A DNA stretch of 64,000 nt from Ignavibacteria bacterium (GTDB lineage Bacteria; Bacteroidota; Ignavibacteria; Kapaibacteriales; UBA961), in contig JADJXV010000006.1 of NCBI GenBank assembly GCA_016720145.1, positions 186,001 through 250,000 on the forward strand, written 5' to 3'. The position numbers and the translations under genes were made by a program. Within the stretch, counting starts at the first letter, position 1, and each line of letters opens with the position of its first letter. Of this stretch, positions 9,786 through 18,793 are shown piece by piece. Under the pieces are notes generated by a model. That model saw nothing but the letters and a program-made list of their open reading frames with translations, was not told where the DNA came from and searched no databases.

Positions 9786-10222
9786 TATTTTGCAAATTAT
9801 AATTACATTCGCTTAAATATCATGTCATTCTGAAGCCAGGATCAAAAGTTTTAAAAAAAGCAACCAATGACACTACGATATGAATCAGCCATGATATTTC
9901 CTCCCACAGGGTTCACAGAGTTTAAACACAGAGTCACACAAAGCAGTATTCCTCTGTGAAACTCTGATAATACACTGTGAACCCTGTGGGAAATGAAGAG
10001 TGAAGATTCTTCAAAATATCGATGTTTAAAAATCTATCATTGGTAACATGTCTTCGTGTGAAGAATCGCCACTTTCACTGTCGATATAAATTTACAACAA
10101 GATGTATTGTCAGGTAATTACCCCATCAGCAAGTTTCGATTCTTCAGTCGATGACTCCAACAGAATGACATACATTTTCAGTTTTCATAATACTTGTTCC
10201 ACCATCACCGAACAACCACACC
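9786..10222. other. Intergenic region, no gene seen
   Basis: 437 bases between the Kir channel and the ComEC-like gene. No credible reading frame. It holds the nested inverted repeat at 9902-9991. No ribosome-binding site is obvious before the next gene. Confidence 0.6.
9902..9991. repeat. Nested inverted repeat (CCCACAGGGTTCACAG type)
   Basis: The 17-base arm 9902-9918 is the exact reverse complement of 9975-9991. Inside it, CAGAGTTT (9916-9923) pairs with 9959-9966 and CACAGAG (9927-9933) pairs with 9952-9958, so the transcript could fold into one long interrupted hairpin. The sequence is probably a dispersed intergenic repeat of this genome; only one copy is in the window. Confidence 0.75.
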
Positions 10223-12108
10223 ATGACCGACCAACCGCGTATTATTTTCACGCGCTATCCTGCTTTCCGGCTTCTTTGCGGAATGGCGCTCGGCATACTA
10301 TTTCATAGTACAGCTACCTGGAATATCCCCGGCTTTATCATACTTTTTAGCTGTTTATCCTTGCTCTCGGCCGGTTTTTATTACCGAAAAAAACTAGTAC
10401 TCAGCTTTTGGGTTGCTTCTTTTGCGCTCGGTATTTGGGTAGGTAATTCAGCGCAGCAAGTACAGATACCGCAATCAATTGTCAGTGAAATTCCGACGAC
10501 AATTTCAGGTAAAATTACATCCGTTCTGCGTCAGGATTCGCTTAATTTCCGGTGTATTATTGATGGCAGTGTCGATGCACAACAGTTGCCGGTTATCAGT
10601 TCGAGTAGAGTGATTTTGACCGTGAATTTGCTCTCTGATAGAGAAAACTTTTTGAAGGTAGGTTCTATAATTTATGCTGCCGGTACTCTTCGAACACCTC
10701 AAACACCGACACTCCCTATGGAATTCGACGAACGCCAATACTGCAAGTCGCAGGATGTGCAATTCTTGATGAAAGCGAAAGCGTCGGATGTGGCTATTGT
10801 AGAAAAGGCCGGCGGCTTTCCGGCGTTGGTTGCAGAGATAGTCGCTGCACTTGAGCAACGTATTCAAATTCTTTATTCCAATGAATCGGGAGCAATTGTT
10901 TCAGCGTTGCTACTTGGCAATCAAACCAAGATTTCGAAGGAAACACGGAAGATTTATTCACTCTCCGGTACCGCTCACATACTGTCGGTGAGCGGTTCGC
11001 ATGTGGGAATAATCGCCGCTATCATCTTTGTATTTTTAGGGTTTGTGCGTAGTAGATGGCTTAAATTTCTCATCTTTACACTCGCAATTTCTGCTTTTAT
11101 CATTGTGAGCGGAATGCAGCCCGCGGCAATGCGTGCAGGTCTGATGGCAATTCTCGCCATGCTTGGCTTTACCCTTCAGCGCCGAGTATTTGCGCTCAAT
11201 ATCTTATGTCTTTCGATAGTCATTTTACTGCTATGTCAGCCAATACTTATCTACTCATCGGGTTTTCAAATGTCGGTAGCTTCGGTATTTGGTATTACTA
11301 TATTCTACGCTCCATTCCATGCAACTTTTCTATCGCATCTAACTAACAAATCATCAGTTACTGAATTTATTGCTTCTTCTCTGGCTCTTACTTTCGCTGC
11401 CTCCGTCACCGTCTCTCCCTTAGTCGCTTATTATTTTTCAACCTTCTCGGTTGTTTCTCCTTGTACGAATGTATTGATCGTTCCCCTGATGAGCTTAGCC
11501 ATGATTTTTGGGATGGCAAGTGTACTACTATTACCGGTAAATGTAGGTATAGCAACGACCTATAGCGCTGCCACTGCATGGTGTATTAGTACTTCAGAGA
11601 GCATTAATCAATGGTCAGTAAATTACCGTGGGCTTGGGTTCAATCTCCCGAACTTGCAATGATTTTATCGATTGGTGTGTCGGCAGCAATTATTGGAGTG
11701 ATGATGTCTTCGTCCGGGCGTCAAGCAATTTTTAGATTCGTCCTTTCGTGCACTTCAATGTTCTTAATCACACAACTTATTGATTTTAGTTCAGATACAT
11801 CTTCAGTAATCCCACGGACTTTTACCAATTTTACGACAATTCCCATTTCCAAAGATTCAACGTTGGTGCTCATGACCGACCGCAAACCGCACCAGTTTCC
11901 TTATGGAGATAAAGCAATGGAGGAATATTTAACGTCCATTCCTGATTCGGTTATCTTGGGAATTCGAGGGAATTCGAGTGAATGGATCAGTGTGCGAGCG
12001 AGAGAAAGTCGCCCTTCAATTCGCGTATTCACGTATCCTAAGCATCTTGAACGTGAAGTACTTGATGCACAGAGAGAAGAAAAAATGCTCCATGAATTTG
12101 ATCGGTGA
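10223..12108 (+). CDS. comEC: ComEC/Rec2-type DNA-uptake channel (one-base frame break)
   Basis: Inner-membrane protein related to ComEC, the channel that passes single-stranded DNA into the cytosol in natural transformation. Two N-terminal membrane helices, a DUF4131-like soluble part (about 80-200), then the Competence domain with the signature LSVSGSHVGIIAAI and many helices to about residue 480. Frame one stops at 11662; the continuation KLPWAWVQSPELAM is in another frame from about 11611 to 12108. Adding one A to the run at 11620-11622 joins them into about 628 residues. It is shorter than full ComEC and has no metallo-beta-lactamase domain, a form known in Bacteroidota-like genomes. The function in uptake is family knowledge; activity here is uncertain because of the break. 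Confidence 0.82.
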
Positions 12109-12176
12109 ATTTGGAGTGTTTACGAAATCCATTTCATTCGTTCAATCTACCGATTTAACCATATTCCAGCCACGCT

Positions 12177-12203
12177 GTAGGGGCAGAAATTTTCTGCTCC
12201 TAC
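12177..12203. repeat. GTAGGGGCAGAAA palindromic repeat, copy 1
   Basis: Near-perfect palindrome with arms GTAGGGGCAGAAA and TTTCTGCTCCTAC (one mismatch). The same element in a perfect, longer form is at 19131-19166. Confidence 0.8.
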
Positions 12204-12379
12204 AGTCTTTGATATTTGATTATGTTCACGCTGCAAATAGTAGTTTGTAATTCATCCGAACCTCCTATATTACAAATAGTTGCATTTAGTATAGTTTAAC
12301 GAATTTATTCTTTGCATTTCAGCTAACTATTGTTTAGTTTGCACCACAAACAATTCCATTTTTCTTTTCTATTTTTCAT

Positions 12380-12384
12380 GGAGG
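12380..12384 (+). promoter_or_regulatory. Strong ribosome-binding site before the propeller protein
   Basis: GGAGG four bases before the ATG at 12389. Most genes in this window lack so clear a Shine-Dalgarno sequence, so it fixes the start of the secreted protein that follows. Confidence 0.6.
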
Positions 12385-12388
12385 TTCT

Positions 12389-14123
12389 ATGAAATATCTC
12401 TCCCTGGTTTTCTGCGCTCTCCTTTTTCTTACCTGCAATGCCGTTGCCGGTGATTGGTTCGACCTCGCACCTGCGACGAATGATACTATTCAGCTCTCCT
12501 CAAACGGTAAAGACACAACGGTGTCTATTAATTTTATCAGGCGTGATCAGACCTTTACCGAATCGCTGTATATGACATATTTATTTGAGTATTACACCGC
12601 CGGTAAAGGTTGGGTGCCATGCAACGATACGTATGGTCAGAATTCGTGCTCCAAGCTGAAAACTCCTTCTCTAGCTGTCAATCAACCCTATAAATCTGTA
12701 AGTATTACCTTCACTCCTAAAAGTGAAATCGATACAATGGGCTTATATAGAGTTCGGATAACTGCAGCCAACGGACCCAAAAGCTCAGGTTGTGTAGTCT
12801 ATTTTCGAGTAACTCCGTATTCTAATACTTCACAGTTTTATGTATTAAAGAACTTGCAATTAGCTGATCGATTAATAATATCCTACGATACTTCCATAAA
12901 AACACCATTAGGAGGTGTGAAAGGAAATTCTAATACCTATGAAAGGTGGGAATATTTAATAGGTAAAGGACCTACTTTACGTAAACTGCTTTATCAACAA
13001 GAAGGTGTTGGCCAATATTCATTTAGTGTTGACAAACAAAGTAATTTTTGGCTAGCAAATGCTCAAAATTTAACGAAATTAGGAAAAGTATATTCTACGA
13101 CTTTTAATGCAGAAAACTCTGTATAAGGCTGATCCATTCACAAACTATAATTCACATAAATTTCTTCATTTAAACGATGGTACTACTTTTGTGAGCAACT
13201 ATGCAGGTACTTTTAAAATTAAAGACGGTATAGTTTCACGGTTTCCTTCAGATGATTCACTTCTCTCTCATACATATGTATATTCGCTATGTGCATTAAA
13301 TGATACAGTTTGGATATCCTATTTTCCTCCTCGAAGAAACTCGAATAGCTTTATTCAAAACGAGCCTGTCTATAAGTATTATGGAAACACAATAGAAAAA
13401 ATGCCTACCAGACTGGCAGATACAAACGAATTGGTTTATTCAGGTAGTCTCAAACTCGACAGAAAAGGTGTTTTGTGGGGTGGAATAAATGTTTATGATA
13501 TATATGGAAAATTTAAACGCTATGAACTTGTAAAATTTGATGGCATAAATATAATTCCGGTCACGAGATTAGATTCTACTAATACCGATTATAAAGGTGC
13601 AATGCGGGATTTTGTGTTCGACAGCCACGGGAAAATGTGGATTCTTACCAGTAAAAAAATCCTCTATGAATTTGATGGCGAGAATATTGGTCGGGTCTTT
13701 TACAGCAAAGATACTCCACTCGAAAACATAGACTTTAAATTCATGATTATCGATTCTTCAAATACTATTTACTTCGATAACCATAGTGGTGTCATCCTCT
13801 TTAACCCTGACGGAATTCCTCTCCCTTCCTTAGCAGTTACAGCAGTAGAAGAGACTGAAACAACGCCAAATAATTTGGGCGTATTTCCACAACCTGCAAA
13901 GGATTATGTTACGTTCGATTTACCTGCTGAATCTATTGAAAACGCCACTACCATAGAGATTTTAAGTAGCCAAGGGATGGTAGTAATGCCGATTGTGTCT
14001 CTTACCCAACAACTTGAAACGCGTTACACAATGGCGACGAATGAACTGGCGAGCGGACTCTATTTTGCAGTCATACATTCGGGTAAGAGTATAGTGAAAA
14101 TGCCGTTTATGGTGGTGCGATGA
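12389..14123 (+). CDS. Secreted propeller-like protein with T9SS sorting domain (one-base frame break)
   Basis: Signal peptide at 1-20 (MKYLSLVFCALLFLTCNAVA). Part one (12389-13126, 245 residues) has an Ig-like stretch, then the start of a repeat region (KQSNFWLANAQNLTKLGKVYS). Part two continues in another frame to 14123 with sensor-propeller-like repeats (DRKGVLWGGINVYD, DSHGKMWILTSKKIL) and a C-terminal T9SS type A sorting domain (about the last 80 residues: VFPQPAKDYVTFDLP ... LASGLYFAVIHSGKSIVKMPFMVVR). Removing one A from the run at 13113-13116 fuses both parts to about 577 residues. It is expected to be exported by Sec and anchored or released by T9SS. No enzyme motif is seen. Confidence 0.8.
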
Positions 14124-14166
14124 TTGGTTGTAATGTGAAAATGTGAAAATGTAAAAACGTACAAAC

Positions 14167-14194
14167 GTAGAGACGTTGCATGCAACGTCTCTAC
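14167..14194. repeat. 28-base perfect palindrome, family A copy 1
   Basis: GTAGAGACGTTGCA followed by its exact reverse complement. Other copies are at 14677-14704 (identical) and 40547-40574 (different core, still perfectly symmetric). Confidence 0.9.
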
Positions 14195-14230
14195 CGTCCC
14201 GCAAACAATTTGACATGTCCTTCCCTCTTC

Positions 14231-14335
14231 TCCCTAAAGCTGAAGCTGTAGTCTAGTCAGGGGGATTTTTTCGAATATGTTTGAACGCCGAAAGGCGACA
14301 ATCTTCCTGACTAGACTCCAGCTTCAGCTGGAGGA
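14231..14335. repeat. Inverted pair of AGCTGAAGCTGTAGTCTAGTCA elements
   Basis: The element at 14231-14272 (ending GGGGGATTTTTTC) faces an inverted relative at 14307-14335 (CTGACTAGACTCCAGCTTCAG), so the two can fold together. Direct copies are at 14577-14605 and 15541-15582; the last includes the same GGGGGATTTTTTC tail. Confidence 0.75.
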
Positions 14336-14450
14336 AATGGTATGAACGTTATGGCTTTAGCCAAATTTGCAACCGGCAGGATCATGCAACTGTCCGTCAT
14401 TCTTACCTAGAAAACATATTGTGCGTCCGGCTTTGTTTAAGCATCTCCAA

Positions 14451-14530
14451 AACATTCGACCTCGCTGAGGTCGTACTATCTTGGGTGTGGATATCTTGCT
14501 ACAAACATTCGACCTCGCTGAGGTCGTACT
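14451..14530. repeat. Tandem pair of GACCTCGCTGAGGTC repeats
   Basis: Two identical 27-base copies (14451-14477 and 14504-14530), each centred on the hairpin GACCTCGCTGAGGTC and 53 bases apart. Confidence 0.85.
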
Positions 14531-14576
14531 TGATTGGAAATTCTGTCCGGGTAGGTTTTTACGTCCTACCCTCCTA

Positions 14577-14605
14577 GCCCTACAGCTGAAGCTGTAGTCT
14601 AGTCA
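14577..14605. repeat. AGCTGAAGCTGTAGTCTAGTCA element, copy 3
   Basis: Direct copy of the element at 14231-14272, without the GGGGGATTTTTTC tail. Inner part AGCTGAAGCT is nearly self-complementary. Confidence 0.75.
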
Positions 14606-14620
14606 ACAATTAATTCTTTC

Positions 14621-14653
14621 CCGAGCCCCTCGCTTCTTCGCGAGCGGCTCGGT
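14621..14653. repeat. CCGAGCC hairpin repeat, copy 1
   Basis: Outer arms CCGAGCC (14621-14627) and GGCTCGG (14646-14652), inner arms CTCGC/GCGAG around TTCTTC. A near-identical copy is at 15586-15617, in both cases just behind an AGCTGAAGCTGTAGTC element. Confidence 0.8.
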
Positions 14654-14676
14654 GGGTTGGCGTTCATCAATCAAAC

Positions 14677-14704
14677 GTAGAGACGTTGCATGCAACGTCT
14701 CTAC
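14677..14704. repeat. 28-base perfect palindrome, family A copy 2
   Basis: Identical to 14167-14194; the five bases in front (AAAC and neighbours) are also shared. Confidence 0.9.
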
Positions 14705-14946
14705 AGCGCAACGTTTCATCACGCACCTATTTCCGTCTTTACAGCCCATTCACCAGATGAATGTCGTTCTAGCTCCGTTTGAAGAAGAATATCTCACTTT
14801 TTTTCGAGACTTTTATACCCTATTTTTGTGTATCGGAGCGATGGGAATTCATTACGCATGAGACGGGTATTCTTGCTGAACATCATGACAGTATCGATCG
14901 CAACGAAAACCACTCATTAGTAAACAATTATACAACATGTTGAATT

Positions 14947-15510
14947 ATGAATAATTACACTGTAAAACCTTTGAATAGTGACACATGGCACAGTTTTGAA
15001 CAGTTGGTACAAAAACACAACGGCGTTTGGGGTGGATGTTGGTGTATCCATTTTCATCAAAAACCTGTCGGTTATCAACGGGGAGTAGAAGCGAACAAAT
15101 GTTATAAGAAAAAGCTGATCGAAGAAGACAAAACGCACGCATGTCTGGTATTTACCAATGACGAATGCATTGGATGGTGTCAATTTGGAACGCCGGAAGA
15201 ACTTCCCAATATCTACCACAAAAAGCAAGTAGAGAGCACAACCACGTTGCCTAATTGGAGAATAACCTGTTTCTTTGTGGACAAAAATCATCGCAAAAAA
15301 GGGGTTTCGGCAATTGCGATGCAGGGTGCGGTAGACCTCATCAAGACATTGGGTGGAGGAGTTGTAGAAAGCTATCCGCAAGATACAGAGGGGAAGAATA
15401 TTTCAAGTTCATTTCTGTACAATGGTACGAAGCAACTATTTGAACAAGCAGGATTTACCTACGAAGGAAAGAAAGGGAAAAACCATTGTATTATGAGAAT
15501 GGTTGTATAA
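14947..15510 (+). CDS. GNAT-family N-acetyltransferase
   Basis: 187 residues, cytosolic. It matches the GNAT subgroup that begins with a VWGGCWC-like motif (residues about 28-34) and has the acetyl-CoA-binding strand-loop-helix near residues 100-125 (TCFFVDKNHRKKGVSAIAMQ), followed by GGGVVESYP and the late segment LFEQAGFTYEGK. The enzyme would move an acetyl group from acetyl-CoA to an amine; the substrate cannot be told. It stands alone, with repeat-rich spacers on both sides, and no operon partner or clear ribosome-binding site is seen. Confidence 0.85.
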   Translation: MNNYTVKPLNSDTWHSFEQLVQKHNGVWGGCWCIHFHQKPVGYQRGVEANKCYKKKLIEEDKTHACLVFTNDECIGWCQFGTPEELPNIYHKKQVESTTTLPNWRITCFFVDKNHRKKGVSAIAMQGAVDLIKTLGGGVVESYPQDTEGKNISSSFLYNGTKQLFEQAGFTYEGKKGKNHCIMRMVV

Positions 15511-15540
15511 TTTGGCTAAAGCCGCATTTCTCCCTGCTTC

Positions 15541-15617
15541 TCCCTACAGCTGAAGCTGTAGTCTAGTCAGGGGGATTTTTTCTTCCCGAGCCTCTCGCTT
15601 CTTCGCGAGCGGCTCGG
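15541..15617. repeat. AGCTGAAGCTGTAGTC element plus CCGAGCC hairpin, second pair
   Basis: 15541-15582 repeats the 14231-14272 element including its GGGGGATTTTTTC tail; 15586-15617 repeats the CCGAGCC...GGCTCGG hairpin of 14621-14653. The same two elements lie next to each other in both places, so they may move or amplify as a unit. It sits between the convergent acetyltransferase and pentapeptide genes and may also end their transcripts. Confidence 0.75.
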
Positions 15618-15638
15618 TGTAATGCTGTGCTCCCCTTT

Positions 15639-16505
15639 TTACATCACTACCACCTTCGATAATTCAGCACCCAGACCTTTGAGAGATGCGTAGGTCAGCT
15701 TATCCATCATTGCTCCGTCAAAATTTATGGTTTTGATGGCACGGTAGTTTTTATTGGTCAAGGCAAATGCCGGTTGGAACGACACATTTTTCAGTGTTGC
15801 GCCTTTAAACGTGGCTTCGTTTAGCGAAGCTTTGTCAAACTTGACACCAATAAAGGTCATTCCGTCTAAACACAACCCACGCAAGTCAGAGTGTTCAAAG
15901 TCCACACCTTCAAAACTGCAGTTTTCAAAGACAGTTGTTTTCAGTTCGCTCATTGTCATCTTAACGTCGATCAATTTAACATCTGTGAATTTTGCACTGC
16001 TTAGTTCTGACATATTAAATTCACTTCGCACGAGTATGGTTTTTTTGAAACTTGCACCTGTCAGATCAAGAGTGGAAAAAGTGCAGTCTGTCAGATTTGC
16101 TCCGTCAAAATTGGCTTCACGTACATCACTGACCATAAAAGTGCAACCGGTCAAGTCTGCTCCTTTAAAGTCAGAACCTCGCAAATCACTCGCATTAAAT
16201 TCGCCTTTGTGCACTGTAACACCGGCAAAGTCACTCTTAGTCAAGTTTGCTGCATTGAAGTTTGTAAGTACCTGCCTCTCCAATGAACGGGAAAGATTGG
16301 CTACCTCCAGTAGTGTTTGTTCGATATTGCCAATTGTATCGATTGTCATACCGAACGCTGTAGCATCATCTTTGCCGTCAGCTTTGAGTTCACGATATCT
16401 CTCATGCAAATCAGAGAGCAAGTCGGTCTTTAGTTCTTCAACGCTTTTCACTCCATTGTAAGGTGCAAAAACGCTGTGCAAATATTTTGTTAGTTGTTCA
16501 TTCAT
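15639..16505 (-). CDS. HAAS-domain pentapeptide-repeat protein
   Basis: 288 residues. Residues 1-75 resemble the HAAS/DUF1700 prefix domain (YLHSVFAPYNGVKSVEELKTDLLSDLHERY), which usually sits in membrane proteins next to PadR genes. From about 85 to 270 there is a pentapeptide repeat of the A(D/N)LXX kind (FNASDLRGSDFKGADLTGC, ANFDGANLTDC), which folds as a square beta-helix. There is no signal peptide or membrane helix, so it is a cytosolic form of the HAAS module. The start lies 14 bases after the PadR gene stop, same strand, so the pair is one operon. Role unknown; a protein that answers to the PadR regulator is the simplest idea. Confidence 0.82.
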   Translation of the reverse strand: MNEQLTKYLHSVFAPYNGVKSVEELKTDLLSDLHERYRELKADGKDDATAFGMTIDTIGNIEQTLLEVANLSRSLERQVLTNFNAANLTKSDFAGVTVHKGEFNASDLRGSDFKGADLTGCTFMVSDVREANFDGANLTDCTFSTLDLTGASFKKTILVRSEFNMSELSSAKFTDVKLIDVKMTMSELKTTVFENCSFEGVDFEHSDLRGLCLDGMTFIGVKFDKASLNEATFKGATLKNVSFQPAFALTNKNYRAIKTINFDGAMMDKLTYASLKGLGAELSKVVVM

Positions 16506-16519
16506 ACTTTCAGATCTCC

Positions 16520-16840
16520 TTATAATAAGTTATCGAGTACGCGCTTGGCGTACTCCCAGTTTTTTTTGTTAATTGAATAAATAGAAGTTCCTAATTCTGT
16601 GATTTTATAGTACTTCCTCCTACCCCCTTGAGTTTCATCACCCCAATACCACGTAATACAGCCGTCACCCTCGAGGCGTTTGAGACTCGAATACATGGTG
16701 GCTTCTTTGAGTTCATACGCCCCACCGGAAGCGGTGTGAATCATTTTGCATATCTGATATCCGTACATATCCTCATTCAAAAGCAATTTTAGTATAATGG
16801 TATCAATGTGTCCCCGAATAATATCTGCTGAAATTTCCAT
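16520..16840 (-). CDS. PadR-family transcriptional regulator
   Basis: 106 residues, the usual length for subfamily-2 PadR proteins. A winged helix-turn-helix (about 10-85: LLLNEDMYGYQICKMI, ELKEATMYSSLKRLEGDGCI, GGRRKYYKITELG) is followed by a short dimerisation helix. PadR proteins are repressors that typically bind their own promoter. The gene lies directly upstream of the HAAS/pentapeptide gene and is divergent from the DUF4139 gene, so the 259-base gap 16841-17099 may hold an operator for one or both directions; no clear palindrome was identified there. Confidence 0.9.
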   Translation of the reverse strand: MEISADIIRGHIDTIILKLLLNEDMYGYQICKMIHTASGGAYELKEATMYSSLKRLEGDGCITWYWGDETQGGRRKYYKITELGTSIYSINKKNWEYAKRVLDNLL

Positions 16841-17083
16841 AGTATTCTCCTCAAGTATTTAAAATCCTGCGCAAAAAAAGCAAATAGTACTATGTCTGTC
16901 AAGGTATTTTTTCTGAAATGGTAATATGACAATAATATCAATATATTTTCATTAGGTCAAATGATATAAATGCCACTATATTTGTAAAGAATTTACTCGA
17001 ATTGATGTATAAGATAACTGTGAAAACAGCTATAACTTCCCCACTATCACTTCGATGTATATAACTAGTTATTCTAAAATTAT

Positions 17084-17091
17084 AAAGGAAG
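17084..17091 (+). promoter_or_regulatory. Ribosome-binding site that fixes the DUF4139 gene start
   Basis: AAAGGAAG eight bases before the ATG at 17100. It favours that start over the in-frame ATG at 17055, and translation from 17100 opens directly with a signal peptide. Confidence 0.6.
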
Positions 17092-17099
17092 CAAATGTA

Positions 17100-18719
17100 A
17101 TGCGTAACGTATTGACATTGATGGTGATACTCTTTTGCAGCGTGATAATTCTCCTCGCACAACCAACAGTAAGGAAAGTGTCGGTATTCAAAAACGGTTC
17201 GGCACTGGTTGTTCGTGAAGGCACAGCCGACATCAAAGACGGAACATTTATCCTACCCGTACCCGAGAATATCGTCTATGGCACCCTCAGTGTGACTGTG
17301 GGTAAAGATGCAGGACTTCGTGGAATAATAGCGCGCACGGATACTATCAAGAAGTCTGTTCCCTGTGACGGTATTAGCGAGTACTTGAGAGCGAATGTTG
17401 GGAATTATGCTACACTAAAATTTCAATACGGCGGTGAAAAACCATTCGAGAAAACATTTTCCGGAACAATCGAATATATTAGTAATGATAATATGGTACG
17501 GTTGAAAACAGATGCCGGATCAAGTGTTATCTTCAATGCTGGCGCGGTGGATAATGTCGAAATTCGCAGTAATACCGTAAGCACCCGCACTACTGATAGT
17601 ATTGTCAAGCGCTTACACGTTCTCACCAATCGCCAATCGGGTTCAACAGATGTTCAAGCGTCGTACATGACCCGTGGAATTACATGGGTGCCAACCTACT
17701 CTTTAAAAATGCAGAATGATACATCAGCCCAACTTGAGCTTCGAGCTACAATTGAGAATAATATTGAAGATTTGACCAATAGTGATGTGGAGTTGATTAT
17801 TGGCGCGCCGGAGATGAGTTTTCTCTACAAAATTGATCCTCTGTTTAGTTCAAACAGTTCAACTTCGGGAGTAGTGAATTCCGGTATTGATAATAACTTC
17901 TTTTCAAATAATGGCACTACTTCAAATTCTTTTGGGACATTTGCAAACACAAGTAATACTATCAGTAATACAGCGGTTTCAAACTATGTAAACAGCTCAA
18001 CAAGCACTCTAAACAATTCGAATAATCCTGAATTGAACCTAGATAGCGATGCCGGAGAAAAGTCGGGTGATATTTATATCTATTCACTGAACGATATTAC
18101 GCTCAAGAAATTATCGAGTGGAATGTTCACTATTTCTTCACGCTCAATTAAAGCAATTGACAGATACGAGGCGTCGCTTAAGTCAACTGCTGGAGATTTA
18201 CGTGGTAGTCTTACTAATCGCTTGGAAGCATGGAGCAAAAACATGGATGTCTTTCACTCGCTCGAACTCTGGAATAACGGCAGTTCTCCTCTCACAGCCG
18301 GTGCGATGACGGTATCCGACAAAGACGGCAGAATTATCGGGCAAAATACCGTGTATTATACTCCCGCAGGTGCGAAAACCTATCTGCGTCTCTCAAAGGC
18401 AATCGACATCACGATCAACAGTTCGGAAGAAGAGGCCTCTCGCGAAGAAAACGCCAAGAAAATCAAGAAAGTAGTCTATACCAAGTCACGAATGCGCGGC
18501 ATCTTAACGATTACTAACTATCAAACCAAGTCCGCCGCCGTATCTGTCAATCGCGAGCTCGCAGGCAATGTTCTCTCGGCCTCCGATAACGGCAAAAAAT
18601 CAAAAACCATCGTTCCCAATGATCTCAACGCCGCCTCCAAAATCGAATGGCAAATAACAGTAGGCGCCGGAGAAACAAAGACCTTGGAGTATGAGTATGA
18701 TGTTTTTACGACTTTTTAA
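17100..18719 (+). CDS. DUF4139-type secreted protein
   Basis: 539 residues from the start chosen here. Signal peptide at about 1-21 (MRNVLTLMVILFCSVIILLA). Residues 22-180 form the DUF4140-like N-terminal part (VRKVSVFKNGSALVVREG), and the later part has the DUF4139 beta-rich domain with the typical SYMTRGITWVPTYSLKM and ENNIEDLTNSDVELIIGAPE motifs and ends in TVGAGETKTLEYEYDV. A low-complexity insert rich in Asn, Ser and Thr (about residues 250-325) interrupts the domain and is probably a flexible loop. The family includes MuiA-like proteins; their molecular role is unclear. Periplasmic or surface location is inferred. Confidence 0.85.
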   Translation: MRNVLTLMVILFCSVIILLAQPTVRKVSVFKNGSALVVREGTADIKDGTFILPVPENIVYGTLSVTVGKDAGLRGIIARTDTIKKSVPCDGISEYLRANVGNYATLKFQYGGEKPFEKTFSGTIEYISNDNMVRLKTDAGSSVIFNAGAVDNVEIRSNTVSTRTTDSIVKRLHVLTNRQSGSTDVQASYMTRGITWVPTYSLKMQNDTSAQLELRATIENNIEDLTNSDVELIIGAPEMSFLYKIDPLFSSNSSTSGVVNSGIDNNFFSNNGTTSNSFGTFANTSNTISNTAVSNYVNSSTSTLNNSNNPELNLDSDAGEKSGDIYIYSLNDITLKKLSSGMFTISSRSIKAIDRYEASLKSTAGDLRGSLTNRLEAWSKNMDVFHSLELWNNGSSPLTAGAMTVSDKDGRIIGQNTVYYTPAGAKTYLRLSKAIDITINSSEEEASREENAKKIKKVVYTKSRMRGILTITNYQTKSAAVSVNRELAGNVLSASDNGKKSKTIVPNDLNAASKIEWQITVGAGETKTLEYEYDVFTTF

Positions 18720-18793
18720 CCCACTTCATAACTAATAATGAAATCAACCGAGCCACTCGCGAAGAAGTGAATGGCTTGACGTGTAGTGACTCA

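Larger units (their letters stand above)
12109..12388. other. Intergenic region with one palindromic repeat
   Basis: 280 AT-rich bases. Contents are the 27-base near-palindrome at 12177-12203 and the ribosome-binding site of the next gene. A short frame that runs through here overlaps the end of comEC and has no coding character. Confidence 0.5.
14124..14946. other. Long repeat-rich intergenic region, no gene seen
   Basis: 823 bases without a credible gene. It holds two copies of a 28-base palindrome (14167-14194, 14677-14704), three copies of an AGCTGAAGCTGTAGTCTAGTCA element (14231-14272; inverted 14307-14335; 14577-14605), two identical 27-base copies of an ATTCGACCTCGCTGAGGTCGT element (14451-14477, 14504-14530) and a CCGAGCC/GGCTCGG hairpin (14621-14653). 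Confidence 0.75.

Noticed and set aside
14451..14530. CRISPR-like pair of identical 27-base repeats
   Set aside because: Only two copies, self-complementary core, and other repeat families mixed in.
15754..16461. 235-codon plus-strand frame opposite the pentapeptide gene
   Set aside because: It is the complement of a regular repeat protein; its Ser/Leu/Val-rich translation is a shadow.
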